From contig NZ_MAHX01000002.1 of the NCBI RefSeq assembly GCF_002023715.1, positions 62,001 to 126,000 on the forward strand: 64,000 nt of DNA, read 5' to 3'. Origin of the DNA: Elizabethkingia occulta. Its GTDB lineage: Bacteria > Bacteroidota > Bacteroidia > Flavobacteriales > Weeksellaceae. A program made the position numbers and the translations under genes. Positions 16,918 through 26,297 of the stretch are shown here, in pieces. Under the pieces are notes generated by a model. It worked only from the letters and a program-made list of their open reading frames with translations, searched no databases and was not told where the DNA came from. The first letter of the stretch is position 1, and each line of letters opens with the position of its first letter.

Positions 16918-19521
16918 TTATAACTGCATCGCTTTTTCAAAAGCTTTTTCCAATCCATCAAGATTTTTACCTCCGGCTGTAGCAAATGCTGGTGCACCGC
17001 CGCCACCGCCCTGGATTTCTTTAGCAAGATCCTTAATCAAAGTTCCGGCCTGATAAGTCTGGGTAAGATCGTCAGAAACTCCAATTGTAATCATTGGTTT
17101 ATCACCTGCGTTGGACAGGATAATAGTCAATGATCCCGGAATTTCTTTCTTCAATTGGAAAACGATATCTTTAACAGAACCAGCGTCCATTGAGGTTTTC
17201 TTTACCAATAGTTTTTTATCGCCTTTATCCTGATATTCATTTTTCCATTGTAAAGCTTCCTGTTTCGCTTTTTCAGCTTTAAAGCTTTCAATTTCTGACT
17301 TTAAGGATTGGTTTTCTTCTACCAGTTTTTGAACAGATCTTAAGACATCTTTGGACTTCAGGAATTGTGCTATTTCCTGGTAGTTTTTTTCTAATGTTTC
17401 GAAATATTCTCTTGCTTTAGATCCTGTAATAGCTTCAATTCTTCGGATTCCAGCTGCAGCCGAACCTTCAGATTCTATTTTGAACAGACCTATTTCTCCT
17501 GTATTCTTTACGTGAGTTCCTCCACACAATTCTCTGGATGTACCAAACTGTATCATGCGGACATTATCACCATATTTTTCACCAAATAAGGCCATAGCAC
17601 CTTTGTCCATTGCTTCCTGAATCGGAATATTTCTGTACTCCTGAAGTGCTATATTTTCTCTGATCTTTTCATTTACCTGTTGCTCTACGGCAGCCCATTC
17701 TTCTTCTGTCATTTTGCTGAAATGAGAGAAGTCGAAACGTAAATAATCTGGTCCTACAAAAGAGCCTTTTTGCTCTACGTGAGTTCCTAAGACATTTCTT
17801 AAAGCTTCATGTAAAAGGTGAGTAGCAGAGTGGTTATTTTCTGTATCCTTTCTTTTGGAAACATCTACTTTTGCTGTAAAAGTTGCTTTCGCATCCTGTG
17901 GCAGAGTAGGGATTAAAGAGATGTTAAGATTGTTTTCTTTTTTGGTATCCAGAATTTCAATACGCTCTGTAGCATTTTCTAAGATTCCTTTATCTCCAAC
18001 CTGACCACCTCCTTCTGCATAGAAAGGAGTTTCGTCCAGTACAATCTGATAAAACTCTCCGTCTTTATTTTCAATCTTTCTGTAACGGGTAATTTTTACT
18101 TCGTTTTCAGTAAGATCATAACCTACAAAGTTTTCAGGTTTTTCTTCCAAAATAACCCAGTCATAGGTTTTAGAAGCTGAAGATTGTTTTGAGCGCTGCT
18201 TTTGCTTGTTCATTTCCTCTTCGAAACCAGCTTCATCTATACTCAGTCCTTTTTCTTCAGCGATAATACGTGAAAGGTCAGCCGGGAATCCGAAAGTATC
18301 ATATAGCTCGAATACTTGTTCACCTGGGAGGTTTTTCTCGTTATTTTTTATAGTAGCCTGAATAATTGCATCCAGTCTTACCAATCCATGTTCAATAGTT
18401 TTCAGGAATGAGTTTTCTTCTTCCTTAATTACTTCGGTAACCAGTTTCTCCTGCTTTACAATTTCCGGGAAGAAAGATCCCATCTGATCTTTTAGTACAG
18501 CTACAAGTTGATAAAGGAAAGCTTCCTTCATATCCAGGAATCTGTAAGCATAAGAAATGGCACGTCTTAGAATTCTTCGGATAACATATCCGGCACCTCC
18601 GTTAGAAGGTAACTGTCCATCTGCAATTGCAAATGCTACGGCACGGATATGGTCTACTACTACACGAATAGCAATATCTTTTTCATCTTCCAGAATACCA
18701 GTATATTTTTTACCGGAAATTTCCTCTACTTTAGAGATTAGCGGTGTGAATACATCTGTATCGTAGTTAGATTCTTTTCCTTGTAATGCCATACAAAGAC
18801 GCTCGAAGCCCATACCTGTATCCACATTCTGTTTTGGAAGTTTTTCCAGAGATTTATCTGCTTTTCTCAGGAATTCCATAAATACAAGGTTCCATACTTC
18901 AACTACCTGCGGATGATCCTGATTTACTAATTCTCTTCCGGATATTTTAGCTTTTTCCTCAGCGCTACGAATATCTACGTGGATTTCGGAACAAGGTCCG
19001 CATGGTCCTGTATCACCCATTTCCCAGAAGTTGTCTTTTTTGTTACCATTGATGATTCTGGATTCATCAACATACTCTTTCCAGTAATTATAAGCATCCT
19101 GATCTCTTTCCAGATTCTCAGAAGCATCACCTTCGAATATGGTTACATACAAATCGTCTTTAGAAATCTTATATACTTCTGTAAGAAGCTCCCACGCCCA
19201 GGCTATTGCTTCTTTTTTGAAATAGTCACCGAAAGACCAGTTACCCAGCATTTCGAACATTGTGTGATGGTAGGTATCGCGGCCTACATCGTCCAGGTCA
19301 TTGTGTTTTCCGGAAACACGAAGACATTTTTGTGTATCGGCAATTCTGAGACTTGAAGGCTCTTTGTAGCCTAAGAAAAAATCTTTGAATTGCGTCATCC
19401 CCGAATTGGAAAACATCAGTGTAGGATCATCCTTTAGCACAATTGGTGCGGAAGGAACGATCTGGTGTCCTTTTTCTTTAAAAAAATCTAAGAACCTTTG
19501 GCGTATTTCTTGTGAAGTCAT
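16918..19521 (-). CDS. alaS: Alanyl-tRNA synthetase
   Basis: AlaRS charges tRNA-Ala and edits mischarged Ser and Gly. The 867-residue protein starts [20 protein letters not shown]. The class II catalytic core includes [18 protein letters not shown] and [10 protein letters not shown], with [15 protein letters not shown] following. The editing domain carries its zinc ligands [12 protein letters not shown] and [11 protein letters not shown], and the C-terminal DHHA1-type domain ends in [15 protein letters not shown]. All expected residues are present and the length is normal. Its -7 box (TATTTTTG on the minus strand) is at 19538-19545, 16 bases from the start. Confidence 0.98.
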   Translation of the reverse strand: MTSQEIRQRFLDFFKEKGHQIVPSAPIVLKDDPTLMFSNSGMTQFKDFFLGYKEPSSLRIADTQKCLRVSGKHNDLDDVGRDTYHHTMFEMLGNWSFGDYFKKEAIAWAWELLTEVYKISKDDLYVTIFEGDASENLERDQDAYNYWKEYVDESRIINGNKKDNFWEMGDTGPCGPCSEIHVDIRSAEEKAKISGRELVNQDHPQVVEVWNLVFMEFLRKADKSLEKLPKQNVDTGMGFERLCMALQGKESNYDTDVFTPLISKVEEISGKKYTGILEDEKDIAIRVVVDHIRAVAFAIADGQLPSNGGAGYVIRRILRRAISYAYRFLDMKEAFLYQLVAVLKDQMGSFFPEIVKQEKLVTEVIKEEENSFLKTIEHGLVRLDAIIQATIKNNEKNLPGEQVFELYDTFGFPADLSRIIAEEKGLSIDEAGFEEEMNKQKQRSKQSSASKTYDWVILEEKPENFVGYDLTENEVKITRYRKIENKDGEFYQIVLDETPFYAEGGGQVGDKGILENATERIEILDTKKENNLNISLIPTLPQDAKATFTAKVDVSKRKDTENNHSATHLLHEALRNVLGTHVEQKGSFVGPDYLRFDFSHFSKMTEEEWAAVEQQVNEKIRENIALQEYRNIPIQEAMDKGAMALFGEKYGDNVRMIQFGTSRELCGGTHVKNTGEIGLFKIESEGSAAAGIRRIEAITGSKAREYFETLEKNYQEIAQFLKSKDVLRSVQKLVEENQSLKSEIESFKAEKAKQEALQWKNEYQDKGDKKLLVKKTSMDAGSVKDIVFQLKKEIPGSLTIILSNAGDKPMITIGVSDDLTQTYQAGTLIKDLAKEIQGGGGGAPAFATAGGKNLDGLEKAFEKAMQL

Positions 19522-19537
19522 ATGAAAATTTGATGTG

Positions 19538-19545
19538 CAAAAATA
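19538..19545 (-). promoter_or_regulatory. -7 box of alaS
   Basis: The minus strand reads TATTTTTG, ending 16 bases before the ATG at 19521. Confidence 0.5.
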
Positions 19546-19647
19546 ATGATTTTAAAAGAAAGTGGTATACTGTATATCATGATATAAAAAACTAATATCA
19601 ATAAAGTGTTCAATAAACAGAATAATGTACTGTTTCGGGCAAATAAA

Positions 19648-19686
19648 AAAAGGAACTTTCCCAAAAATAAGGGGAAAGTTCCTTTT
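19648..19686 (-). terminator. Terminator downstream of the ABC exporter operon
   Basis: AAAAGGAACTTTCCC (19648-19662) pairs with GGGAAAGTTCCTTTT (19672-19686), a 15-bp stem with a 9-base loop. It lies about 50 bases past the stop of the permease gene. It falls within a short spurious minus-strand ORF, which is therefore not a gene. Confidence 0.82.
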
Positions 19687-19733
19687 GAGTATGATGTGAT
19701 ATTTATGCTGATATAATATCAGCCAGAATGGAT

Positions 19734-20582
19734 TTACCAGTCTCTTTTCTTCAAAATATAATAGGAACCATAAACGAATAGTACACACCAGAAAATACAT
19801 GCAATCACACTTTCGGTAGGGTATTCAAATTTATACGGAACACCAAATATTTTCATGGCTTTTAGTCTCATCACTGGATTGGGAATCAGCTGAGACATAC
19901 TTTCCAGCGGAAGAATTTTTGAAATGAAAAATGAATCGTGCATTACACTTGCTGCCTGCTCATTATTCAATCCTTTGAATTTGGAATAGCTTTCAATACC
20001 TCCAAAAATAGCCTCGGCAATCCACCACATAAAAGAAGCAAGCAATACGAAGATGGATTTTCTTAACAGAATGGAAAGAAACATAAGGAAGCTAAAGAAG
20101 GTGAACAACTTCAGGAAATAGTGGCCGATAAAGAATATTTCTTTGAAAATTAAATCCGATTGTGTAGACTCTGAGTAGGAAAGTCCTATAGCCAACGTAA
20201 TACCGAATACAATAAGGGTCGATATAAACGTGAATATAAAAATTGTAAGCAGTTTTGAGCCTATAAATTCTTCTCTGCTGAGTCCGTCAATTGTATTTTG
20301 TTTAAACATCCGGTTTGTAAATTCCTGACAGATGGAAAAAACAATAATAAGGCCCAGGAATATCTTCAGGAGTGCAACAATCCAGGTTGTGAAGTTCCAT
20401 ATTTCCGGGAAATTATAAATTCCCTGATCTTTTAAATTGATCTCAAAACCTTCTGAAAATTTTATATCGATAAGCCCGATAAATAACAGGGCTATTAGTG
20501 TAATAAAATATAGAGTTGTAAATATTTTGAATGGTCTGTAAGTAAGGTTCTTATAGTATTCTATTGCAATTAATCTTTTCAT
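19734..20582 (-). CDS. ABC-2-type transporter permease
   Basis: The 282-residue membrane protein has six or so spans: FTTLYFITLIALLFIGLIDI near the N-terminus, then WIVALLKIFLGLIIVFSIC, FIFTFISTLIVFGITLAIG, FFSFLMFLSILLRKSIFVL and the last in IACIFWCVLFVYGSYYIL. A long extracytoplasmic loop follows the first span. It starts 3 bases after the stop of the ATPase gene, so the two form an exporter. The substrate is unknown; related pairs handle peptide antibiotics or lipids. Confidence 0.85.
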   Translation of the reverse strand: MKRLIAIEYYKNLTYRPFKIFTTLYFITLIALLFIGLIDIKFSEGFEINLKDQGIYNFPEIWNFTTWIVALLKIFLGLIIVFSICQEFTNRMFKQNTIDGLSREEFIGSKLLTIFIFTFISTLIVFGITLAIGLSYSESTQSDLIFKEIFFIGHYFLKLFTFFSFLMFLSILLRKSIFVLLASFMWWIAEAIFGGIESYSKFKGLNNEQAASVMHDSFFISKILPLESMSQLIPNPVMRLKAMKIFGVPYKFEYPTESVIACIFWCVLFVYGSYYILKKRDW

Positions 20583-20585
20583 GGG

Positions 20586-21476
20586 TTATTTTTTTACAAG
20601 TTCCAGGAATTGAGCTTCAAGAGATTGTTTCTTTTTGGCAAGATGAGACAGATAGATCCCTTTTTCGGTGATTTTTCTGTTGAGTTCAGAAGCTGATAAA
20701 TCTTCATGAATATTGGCAATGATTACCTCTCCGTTCTGCTTCAAGTTTGAAAATAGGTTAAGTTCTTCAAGTACTTTAAGGAGTAAATCATTATTGTCTG
20801 CTTTCAGTTCAAAATAACCTTTAGAATTGGTCATTCCGTCTACACTTCCACTGTATATTGCATTGCCTTCTTTTAGTACAATTACATGACTGCATATTTT
20901 TTCGATCTCATCCAAAAGGTGACTGGCGATAATAATGGTAATGCCTTTTTTGGCAATATCAGAAATAATATTGCGGATCTGAATAATTCCTTCCGGATCT
21001 AATCCGTTTGTAGGTTCATCCAAAATTAATACCTGTGGATTATTTAGTAGTGCGGAAGCTATTGCCAGACGCTGCTTCATTCCCAGAGAAAAAGTTCTGA
21101 AAGGATCATCTTTTCTTTCAAGAAGACCTACAGTAGAAAGTACTTTATCAATTTCTGAATAAGGTGTTCCTTTAATCTCAGCAACAATTTTCAGATTTTT
21201 AGCAGCACTTAGATAAGGATAGAAATTCGGTTGTTCAATAATTGCTCCTATCTTTTTCAAGGTTTCTGTGTTTGTTCCCTTTTTACCGAACCAGTACCAT
21301 TCTCCTGAAGTCGGATTAATAGTTGTGAGTAGCATTCCGAATGTTGTTGATTTTCCACTACCGTTAGGACCAAGAAGTCCATACACGTTTCCTTGTTCAA
21401 CATCAAACGAAATATTGTTTACAACCGTTCTTTTAAATTTCTTTGTAAGATTCCTGACGGATAAAACTTTTTCCAT
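20586..21476 (-). CDS. ABC transporter ATP-binding protein
   Basis: The 296-residue ATPase has an intact nucleotide-binding domain: Walker A YGLLGPNGSGKSTTFGML, Q-loop in GAIIEQPNFYPYLSA, signature FSLGMKQRLAIASALL, Walker B VLILDEPTNGLDPEG and H-loop in IIIASHLLDEIEK. The last 80 residues form the accessory domain common in BcrA-type (bacitracin-resistance-like) exporters. It is the upstream gene of a two-gene operon with the ABC-2 permease. It diverges from the AAA+ gene with a 98-base shared control region. Confidence 0.93.
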   Translation of the reverse strand: MEKVLSVRNLTKKFKRTVVNNISFDVEQGNVYGLLGPNGSGKSTTFGMLLTTINPTSGEWYWFGKKGTNTETLKKIGAIIEQPNFYPYLSAAKNLKIVAEIKGTPYSEIDKVLSTVGLLERKDDPFRTFSLGMKQRLAIASALLNNPQVLILDEPTNGLDPEGIIQIRNIISDIAKKGITIIIASHLLDEIEKICSHVIVLKEGNAIYSGSVDGMTNSKGYFELKADNNDLLLKVLEELNLFSNLKQNGEVIIANIHEDLSASELNRKITEKGIYLSHLAKKKQSLEAQFLELVKK

Positions 21477-21574
21477 TTTTAGTTTTATTTAATAGTAGTT
21501 AAAAAAACATAAATGTTACAATTGGAAAAAATCCTGACGAAATAGTTGTATCTTGAATTAAAATTTCAAAACGG

Positions 21575-22918
21575 ATGAAACTAGTGGAACTTACTAATGA
21601 TTTAACAATTTCTAAAGAGAGTATAAAACAGTTTATACAGGATTTTGATCTGGGGGTAGAAGATATTATGGACGGGCAGCTGAACCTGAAAGACAGTTTT
21701 GTACAGTTTGCACAGGACAACGCAGATTTTCTGAAGAAATACGATGAAGATATTCGTGCTGAGAAAACATCTACTGAAATCGCCCAGCGCATTAAAAAGC
21801 CTGTAGAACAGGTAGATGAAGTATTGAAAAAAGAGTGCCCGAATTTGTTTGAGGCTAATGGCTACAAAACAAGTGTTTCCAGCTATGGTATAGACAATAA
21901 GCTAGGCGGAGATTACAACTTTATTTATAATTATTTTGGCAAACAAACACCGCTTACACAACATAATTTTATAGGATACAGAGATCTGTTTTTTTATGTT
22001 ACAGATATTATAGAACCGTTTATTAACCCAAATCAGCTGGAAAATTGGGGTATTGCAAAGCCAGCGGGAATAATCTTGTATGGGCCTCCTGGTAGTGGTA
22101 AGATTTTCTGGGCTAAAAAAATAGCTGAAATGATTGGCTATGATTTCGTAGAAGTAAGAAACGATTATCTGTCGGTGCGTTATAATGACGGAAAAATGAG
22201 AAAGTTTAAAGACTTTCTTTTTGGTAAAATGAAAAAGCCAAAAACATTATTGTTTATGGAGCATTTTGAAGATGTAGCTTTGGAAAAGACTCCTGATATT
22301 GTATTGACACCTGAAGCTTTAGAGGTTAAAAATGCCATTCTGCATGCCATACAAAATAATCTGAAAGATGAAGCTTTATTTGTAGGGTCTACAGATGCTC
22401 TTGCCGGATTCGACGAAGAAATACTGGCACCTGGAAGATTTGATTTGCTTATTCCTGTTTTTCCACCCAATGAAGATGAAAGGGCACAATTAATCCTTTA
22501 CCATATGATGAAGGATTTGGTAGAAAGTTCTCCGCTCCTAAAAATACTTAGAGATAACCAAGCAGATAAAAAACCTTTCTGGGAAGGAGTTGCAGAGAAA
22601 ATGAAGCTATTCTCTAATACCATGATGATCGATTTTACTCAGGGAATAAAAAAGAGATTGCATGCCGAATATATGCGTTTGCAGGGGCAGAATGTTATGA
22701 TTTCTGAAAAAATAATTAATGCTGCTTTAAGCGAATCTTTAGCAAAGCTTACTCCTGATTACCTAAATCAATGTGCTGTTTTTGTTTCAGAATTTAATCA
22801 GAATCTTTCTACAGAATTTCCGTTACGTATTCAGAAATTAAGTGAAGAGTTGGATCATTATCGTATTAAAGAAGAACCTATACGAAAAATAGGATTTAAT
22901 CAGGATGATGAAGATTAA
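21575..22918 (+). CDS. Degenerate AAA+ family protein
   Basis: The 447-residue protein has an N-terminal 140-residue helical region (SIKQFIQDFDLGVEDIMDG, then EIAQRIKKPVEQVDEVLK) and one AAA+ module of the Cdc48/FtsH-like type. Walker A is GPPGSGKIF: the lysine is kept but the following Thr/Ser is Ile. At the Walker B position it reads TLLFMEHFEDVA rather than FIDEID, so the Mg-binding Asp is Glu and the catalytic Glu is His. The arginine-finger segment LAPGRFDLLIPVFPP is kept. It may bind but hydrolyse ATP poorly, as a regulatory pseudo-ATPase. It is monocistronic. I do not recognise its function. Confidence 0.82.
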   Translation: MKLVELTNDLTISKESIKQFIQDFDLGVEDIMDGQLNLKDSFVQFAQDNADFLKKYDEDIRAEKTSTEIAQRIKKPVEQVDEVLKKECPNLFEANGYKTSVSSYGIDNKLGGDYNFIYNYFGKQTPLTQHNFIGYRDLFFYVTDIIEPFINPNQLENWGIAKPAGIILYGPPGSGKIFWAKKIAEMIGYDFVEVRNDYLSVRYNDGKMRKFKDFLFGKMKKPKTLLFMEHFEDVALEKTPDIVLTPEALEVKNAILHAIQNNLKDEALFVGSTDALAGFDEEILAPGRFDLLIPVFPPNEDERAQLILYHMMKDLVESSPLLKILRDNQADKKPFWEGVAEKMKLFSNTMMIDFTQGIKKRLHAEYMRLQGQNVMISEKIINAALSESLAKLTPDYLNQCAVFVSEFNQNLSTEFPLRIQKLSEELDHYRIKEEPIRKIGFNQDDED

Positions 22919-22940
22919 TATAAAATCAACCGAAGAAAAA

Positions 22941-22965
22941 TATTGCCTGAATTAATCAGGCAATA
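22941..22965 (+). terminator. Terminator after the AAA+ gene
   Basis: TATTGCCTGA (22941-22950) pairs with TCAGGCAATA (22956-22965) around ATTAA, followed by a T-rich AATTTTTT run. Confidence 0.8.
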
Positions 22966-23091
22966 AATTTTTTCTCAAAGCCTAGGTGCTTTTTTTCATT
23001 TGTGAGTTTGAGATTTGAGAAAAGTTTAATCCATAAAGTCAAAAACCAAGACAAAAATATAGGTTTTTTAAATAGGAGAAATGAATTCGGG

Positions 23092-23661
23092 TTAAAAAAT
23101 CCGCCTTCTGATCCTGCTTAAAGCCTGTGGAGTGACCCCGATATAAGATGCAATATACTTTAATGGAATTCTTTTTATAACCTCCGGATTTTGTTTGAAC
23201 AGACTTTCGTATCGCTCTTGAGGAGATTTTGTTAGCAGCGAAAACTCCCTGTCAGACCTTTCTACATAGGCGTGTTCGTTTAAGACACGTCCGATTTTAT
23301 CCCATTTTGCAGATCGCTGGTAGAGGTCCTGAACATCATGCCACGATATTCTCAGAAGACTGGTGTCTTCCAACGCTTGTAATGAATATCTGCATGGCGT
23401 TTGGGTAATAAAAGAATCATACGCAGAGACAAAGTCCCGTTCGAAAGCAAAATAGAAAGTAGCCTCGGTTTCACCTCTTTCAATAAAACGCCTGACAATA
23501 CCTTTCTCAATATAGTAAGCATAGCGCTCTACACTCCCTTTGGGTGTTATAATATCACCTTTCTTGTAATTTTTACTGGATATTTTCTGTAGATAGTAAT
23601 TAAATTCAGCATCAGTTAGCTTGATAATATTATCAAACAATTCTCTTATTTTTTCCATCAA
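23092..23661 (-). CDS. Crp/Fnr-family transcriptional regulator
   Basis: The 189-residue protein has a cyclic-nucleotide-binding-like cupin over residues about 20-120 (NYKKGDIITPKGSVERYAYY, FYFAFERDFVSAYDSFI, SLQALEDTSLLRISWHDV) and a compact C-terminal helix-turn-helix (LKYIASYIGVTPQALSRIRRR). The cAMP-contact signature is not conserved and no cysteine cluster is present, so neither cAMP nor an iron-sulfur centre is indicated. This is the short Bacteroidota type, in which only the recognition helix is obvious. It stands alone with no evident target operon beside it. The second codon is also ATG, so the start may be 23658. Confidence 0.85.
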   Translation of the reverse strand: MMEKIRELFDNIIKLTDAEFNYYLQKISSKNYKKGDIITPKGSVERYAYYIEKGIVRRFIERGETEATFYFAFERDFVSAYDSFITQTPCRYSLQALEDTSLLRISWHDVQDLYQRSAKWDKIGRVLNEHAYVERSDREFSLLTKSPQERYESLFKQNPEVIKRIPLKYIASYIGVTPQALSRIRRRIF

Positions 23662-23733
23662 ATTTGTTGTGTGTTTGTTTAAAAAATGTGTTTTTATTTA
23701 TTTGTATTTGTATGTTGGATACATGTCAGACAT

Positions 23734-23745
23734 CTACTATAGTAG
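23734..23745. promoter_or_regulatory. Perfect 12-bp palindrome upstream of the Crp-like gene
   Basis: CTACTATAGTAG is fully self-complementary and lies in the 174-base divergent region between the Crp-like gene and prfB, 73 bases from the former. It does not match the TGTGA-N6-TCACA Crp site. It could be an operator or chance. Confidence 0.25.
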
Positions 23746-23823
23746 TAAATATAGCGGTTTTTTTGAAAAATCAGAATTATTTGTTAAATATTAAATTATT
23801 CTTAGCATTCATTGCCGAAGTTT

Positions 23824-23831
23824 TATCTTTG
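23824..23831 (+). promoter_or_regulatory. -7 box of prfB, four bases from the ATG
   Basis: TATCTTTG ends at 23831 and the ATG is at 23836, so the transcript is probably leaderless or nearly so. It also rules out the upstream in-frame start at 23812. Confidence 0.6.
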
Positions 23832-23835
23832 CGAA

Positions 23836-24945
23836 ATGATAAATAATGAGCAAACAAAAGATGTACTAAAACGCATCGATGATCTATATAAATATCTACA
23901 GATTGAAAAAAAGCGGATAGAAATTGTTAATGAAGATGAGAAAACAGCTGCTCCTGAATTTTGGAATGACCCTAAAGAAGCGGAGGTTTTTTTGAAACAA
24001 CTTCGTGGAAAAAAGAGATGGGTAGAGAGTTATGATGAGATCAGAAGTACTTTTGAAGATTTATTAGTGCTGCAGGAGTTTGCAAAAGAAGATCCTGAAA
24101 GTGAAAAAGAACTGGATGAAGCTTTTCCTCAGCTGGTTGAAAAAATTGAAGAACTGGAATTCCGTAATATGTTATCCAATGAAGGTGATGAACTGTCGGC
24201 TGTAATTCAGATTACGGCAGGTGCGGGCGGAACAGAAAGCTGCGATTGGGCGAGTATGTTGATGCGGATGTATGTAATGTGGGCAGAAAAGCAAGGCTTT
24301 AAGGTAAAAGAACTCAACTATCAGGAAGGTGATGTTGCAGGAGTAAAAACAGTAACACTGGAAATAGACGGAGATTATGCTTTTGGTTACCTGAAAGGGG
24401 AGAACGGAGTACACCGATTGGTACGTATTTCTCCTTTTGACTCCAATGCCAAGAGACATACCAGCTTTGTTTCTGTATATGTATATCCTTTGGTAGACGA
24501 TACTATTGAGATTAATATTAATCCGGCCGATATTACGTTTGAAACAATGCGTGCCAGTGGTGCCGGCGGACAGAATGTAAACAAGGTAGAAACAGCTGTA
24601 CGTCTACGACATGCTCCAACAGGTATTATTATAGAAAACTCCGAAAGCCGTTCGCAGTTGCAAAACAAAGAAAAGGCAATGCAGCTCCTAAGATCCAGAC
24701 TATACGAAATTGAATTGGAAGAGCGTATGAAAGCCCGTAATGAAATTGAGGCTAATAAAATGAAGATTGAGTGGGGGAGCCAGATTCGTAACTATGTAAT
24801 GCACCCGTACAAACTAGTAAAGGATGTACGCTCTGCTTACGAAACATCCGATGTGGATGGTGTTATGAATGGTAATATTACACCTTTCCTAAAAGCCTTC
24901 TTAATGAATGAAGGACAAAGCTCTGCAGAAGAAGATATATTTTAA
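23836..24945 (+). CDS. prfB: Peptide chain release factor 2
   Basis: RF2 recognises UGA and UAA and triggers peptide release. The 369-residue product starts [20 protein letters not shown]. The anticodon-like SPF tripeptide is in [15 protein letters not shown] and the peptidyl-hydrolysis GGQ in [17 protein letters not shown]. Many bacteria autoregulate this gene by a +1 frameshift near codon 25; here the whole gene is a single open frame and no in-frame UGA is seen in that region ([16 protein letters not shown]), so that control is absent. The -7 box abuts the start. The cupin gene follows 9 bases after the stop. Confidence 0.96.
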   Translation: MINNEQTKDVLKRIDDLYKYLQIEKKRIEIVNEDEKTAAPEFWNDPKEAEVFLKQLRGKKRWVESYDEIRSTFEDLLVLQEFAKEDPESEKELDEAFPQLVEKIEELEFRNMLSNEGDELSAVIQITAGAGGTESCDWASMLMRMYVMWAEKQGFKVKELNYQEGDVAGVKTVTLEIDGDYAFGYLKGENGVHRLVRISPFDSNAKRHTSFVSVYVYPLVDDTIEININPADITFETMRASGAGGQNVNKVETAVRLRHAPTGIIIENSESRSQLQNKEKAMQLLRSRLYEIELEERMKARNEIEANKMKIEWGSQIRNYVMHPYKLVKDVRSAYETSDVDGVMNGNITPFLKAFLMNEGQSSAEEDIF

Positions 24946-24954
24946 AGAAGAAAA

Positions 24955-25431
24955 ATGTCAGAAATTCCTAAAATCCCAAGAAGAGTTGTTACAGGTATTA
25001 AAGATGGAAAATCTGTAATCACAGAAGATGGTATTGTAACCAATATCAATGAAGATATTAAAGGTCTTGTGCTTTCCGATATCTGGTCAACCGATACTTT
25101 CCCTGTAGATTTAGAGAAAACTCTTGTTATAGAGAATACTCCTATCCCCAAAGTACCCGCAAATGGTACTTATTTTAGGTATGTAAGCATTCCGCCGGAT
25201 AAAGAATTGGGAATAGAGGTGAAAGAAGGCCAGCCTCATCCATTAATGCATGAGACGAAAACACTGGATTATATTGTTATTCTTTCCGGTGAAATATATT
25301 TGATTTTAGAGGAAGGAGAAACTTTGCTGAAGCCCGGAGATATTGTTATTCAACGTGGCACGAATCATGCATGGAGTAACCGATCGGACGAAAACTGCAT
25401 CCAGCTGGCGATACTTCTGGAAGCGAAATAA
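24955..25431 (+). CDS. Cupin-domain protein
   Basis: The 158-residue protein begins MSEIPKIPRRVVTGIKDGKS. Its C-terminal half is a single cupin: HETKTLDYIVILSGEIYLIL for motif 1 and GDIVIQRGTNHAWSNRSDE for motif 2, with one motif-2 His (NHAW) and a motif-1 His upstream (HPLMHETKT). It may bind a metal and act as an isomerase, decarboxylase or small-molecule binder; no specific role is evident. It follows prfB by 9 bases with no promoter box between, so it is probably cotranscribed. Confidence 0.82.
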   Translation: MSEIPKIPRRVVTGIKDGKSVITEDGIVTNINEDIKGLVLSDIWSTDTFPVDLEKTLVIENTPIPKVPANGTYFRYVSIPPDKELGIEVKEGQPHPLMHETKTLDYIVILSGEIYLILEEGETLLKPGDIVIQRGTNHAWSNRSDENCIQLAILLEAK

Positions 25432-25495
25432 AGTGCGGGTGGAATTTTAACAAAAGATTAAATAGATTCTGTCATTAGAATTTTTTAATTTTATT

Positions 25496-25503
25496 TATAT
25501 TTG
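25496..25503 (+). promoter_or_regulatory. -7 box of the DedA-family gene
   Basis: TATATTTG lies 21 bases before the ATG at 25525. Confidence 0.5.
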
Positions 25504-25524
25504 TCAATCATATAAAACTACTGA

Positions 25525-26202
25525 ATGGAAAGTTGGAAAGACCTGCTTAACCCCGATTTTTATATTACAAATGGAGGGCTATGGATTGTGTTATTTATTA
25601 TCTTTGCTGAAACCGGCTTATTTGTAGGTTTCTTCTTGCCAGGAGATAGTTTGTTGTTCGTTTCTGGTATATATGCAACAAAGATTATATCTGAAAGTTT
25701 CGGATCTACTGGAAGCGATTTTATAGACACTACAATTCTGGCATCGCTAATAGCTATTGCAGCTATTGTTGGTAATATGATTGGTTATTGGTTTGGTTAC
25801 AAAAGTGGACCAATGCTATACGAAAGAAAAGATACCTGGATTTTCAAGAAAAAATATTTGTTCAAGGCGCATGATTTCTTTGAAGACCATGGTAAAGTAG
25901 CTGTTATTATGGCTAGATTTCTTCCGGTTGTAAGAACCTTTGCACCTATTGTTGCGGGGATCGTAAAAATGGACAAGGGGCGTTTTCTGGTATATAATGT
26001 AATTGGAGGTGTACTTTGGTCATTCTCTTTGGTATATGCCGGACATTATCTGGATAAGTTCTTTCAGGTTCAGTTTGGAATAGATTTGAAAAAACATTTG
26101 GAGTGGATTATTATCATTATTGTGATTATTACTACAGCTCCTGTTCTTATCAAATTACTTGCGGGCGGAGATAAGAAAAAAGAAATAGAAGGGTCTAATT
26201 AA
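25525..26202 (+). CDS. DedA-family membrane protein
   Basis: The 225-residue protein belongs to the DedA/VTT superfamily of lipid flippases and scramblases. Motifs include the N-terminal re-entrant FVGFFLPGDSLLFVSGIYA and the second ARFLPVVRTFAPIVAGIVKM, in which the conserved Arg pair essential in E. coli DedA proteins is present. GNMIGYWFGYKSGPML and FDKFF-type segments complete the fold. About four spans and two re-entrant loops are expected. Some family members recycle undecaprenyl phosphate. It is monocistronic, with its own promoter box and terminator. Confidence 0.92.
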   Translation: MESWKDLLNPDFYITNGGLWIVLFIIFAETGLFVGFFLPGDSLLFVSGIYATKIISESFGSTGSDFIDTTILASLIAIAAIVGNMIGYWFGYKSGPMLYERKDTWIFKKKYLFKAHDFFEDHGKVAVIMARFLPVVRTFAPIVAGIVKMDKGRFLVYNVIGGVLWSFSLVYAGHYLDKFFQVQFGIDLKKHLEWIIIIIVIITTAPVLIKLLAGGDKKKEIEGSN

Positions 26203-26226
26203 TTTTCCCTGATATAGAGATAGATT

Positions 26227-26252
26227 GAGATTGCTTTTAGCAATCTCTTTTT
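26227..26252 (+). terminator. Terminator after the DedA-family gene
   Basis: GAGATTGC (26227-26234) pairs with GCAATCTC (26240-26247) around TTTTA and is followed by a T tract. Confidence 0.85.
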
Positions 26253-26297
26253 TTCTTCAATAAATAAATTAATATTTTTACTTTTTAAAAACTTAGT

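Noticed and set aside
19552-19800. 82-codon minus-strand ORF between alaS and the ABC permease
   Set aside because: It spans a perfect 15-bp terminator stem and overlaps the end of the permease gene; composition is not gene-like.
23836-23935. Programmed +1 frameshift in prfB
   Set aside because: I looked for an in-frame UGA after a CUU-type codon near codon 25; the frame is open from ATG to the final stop.
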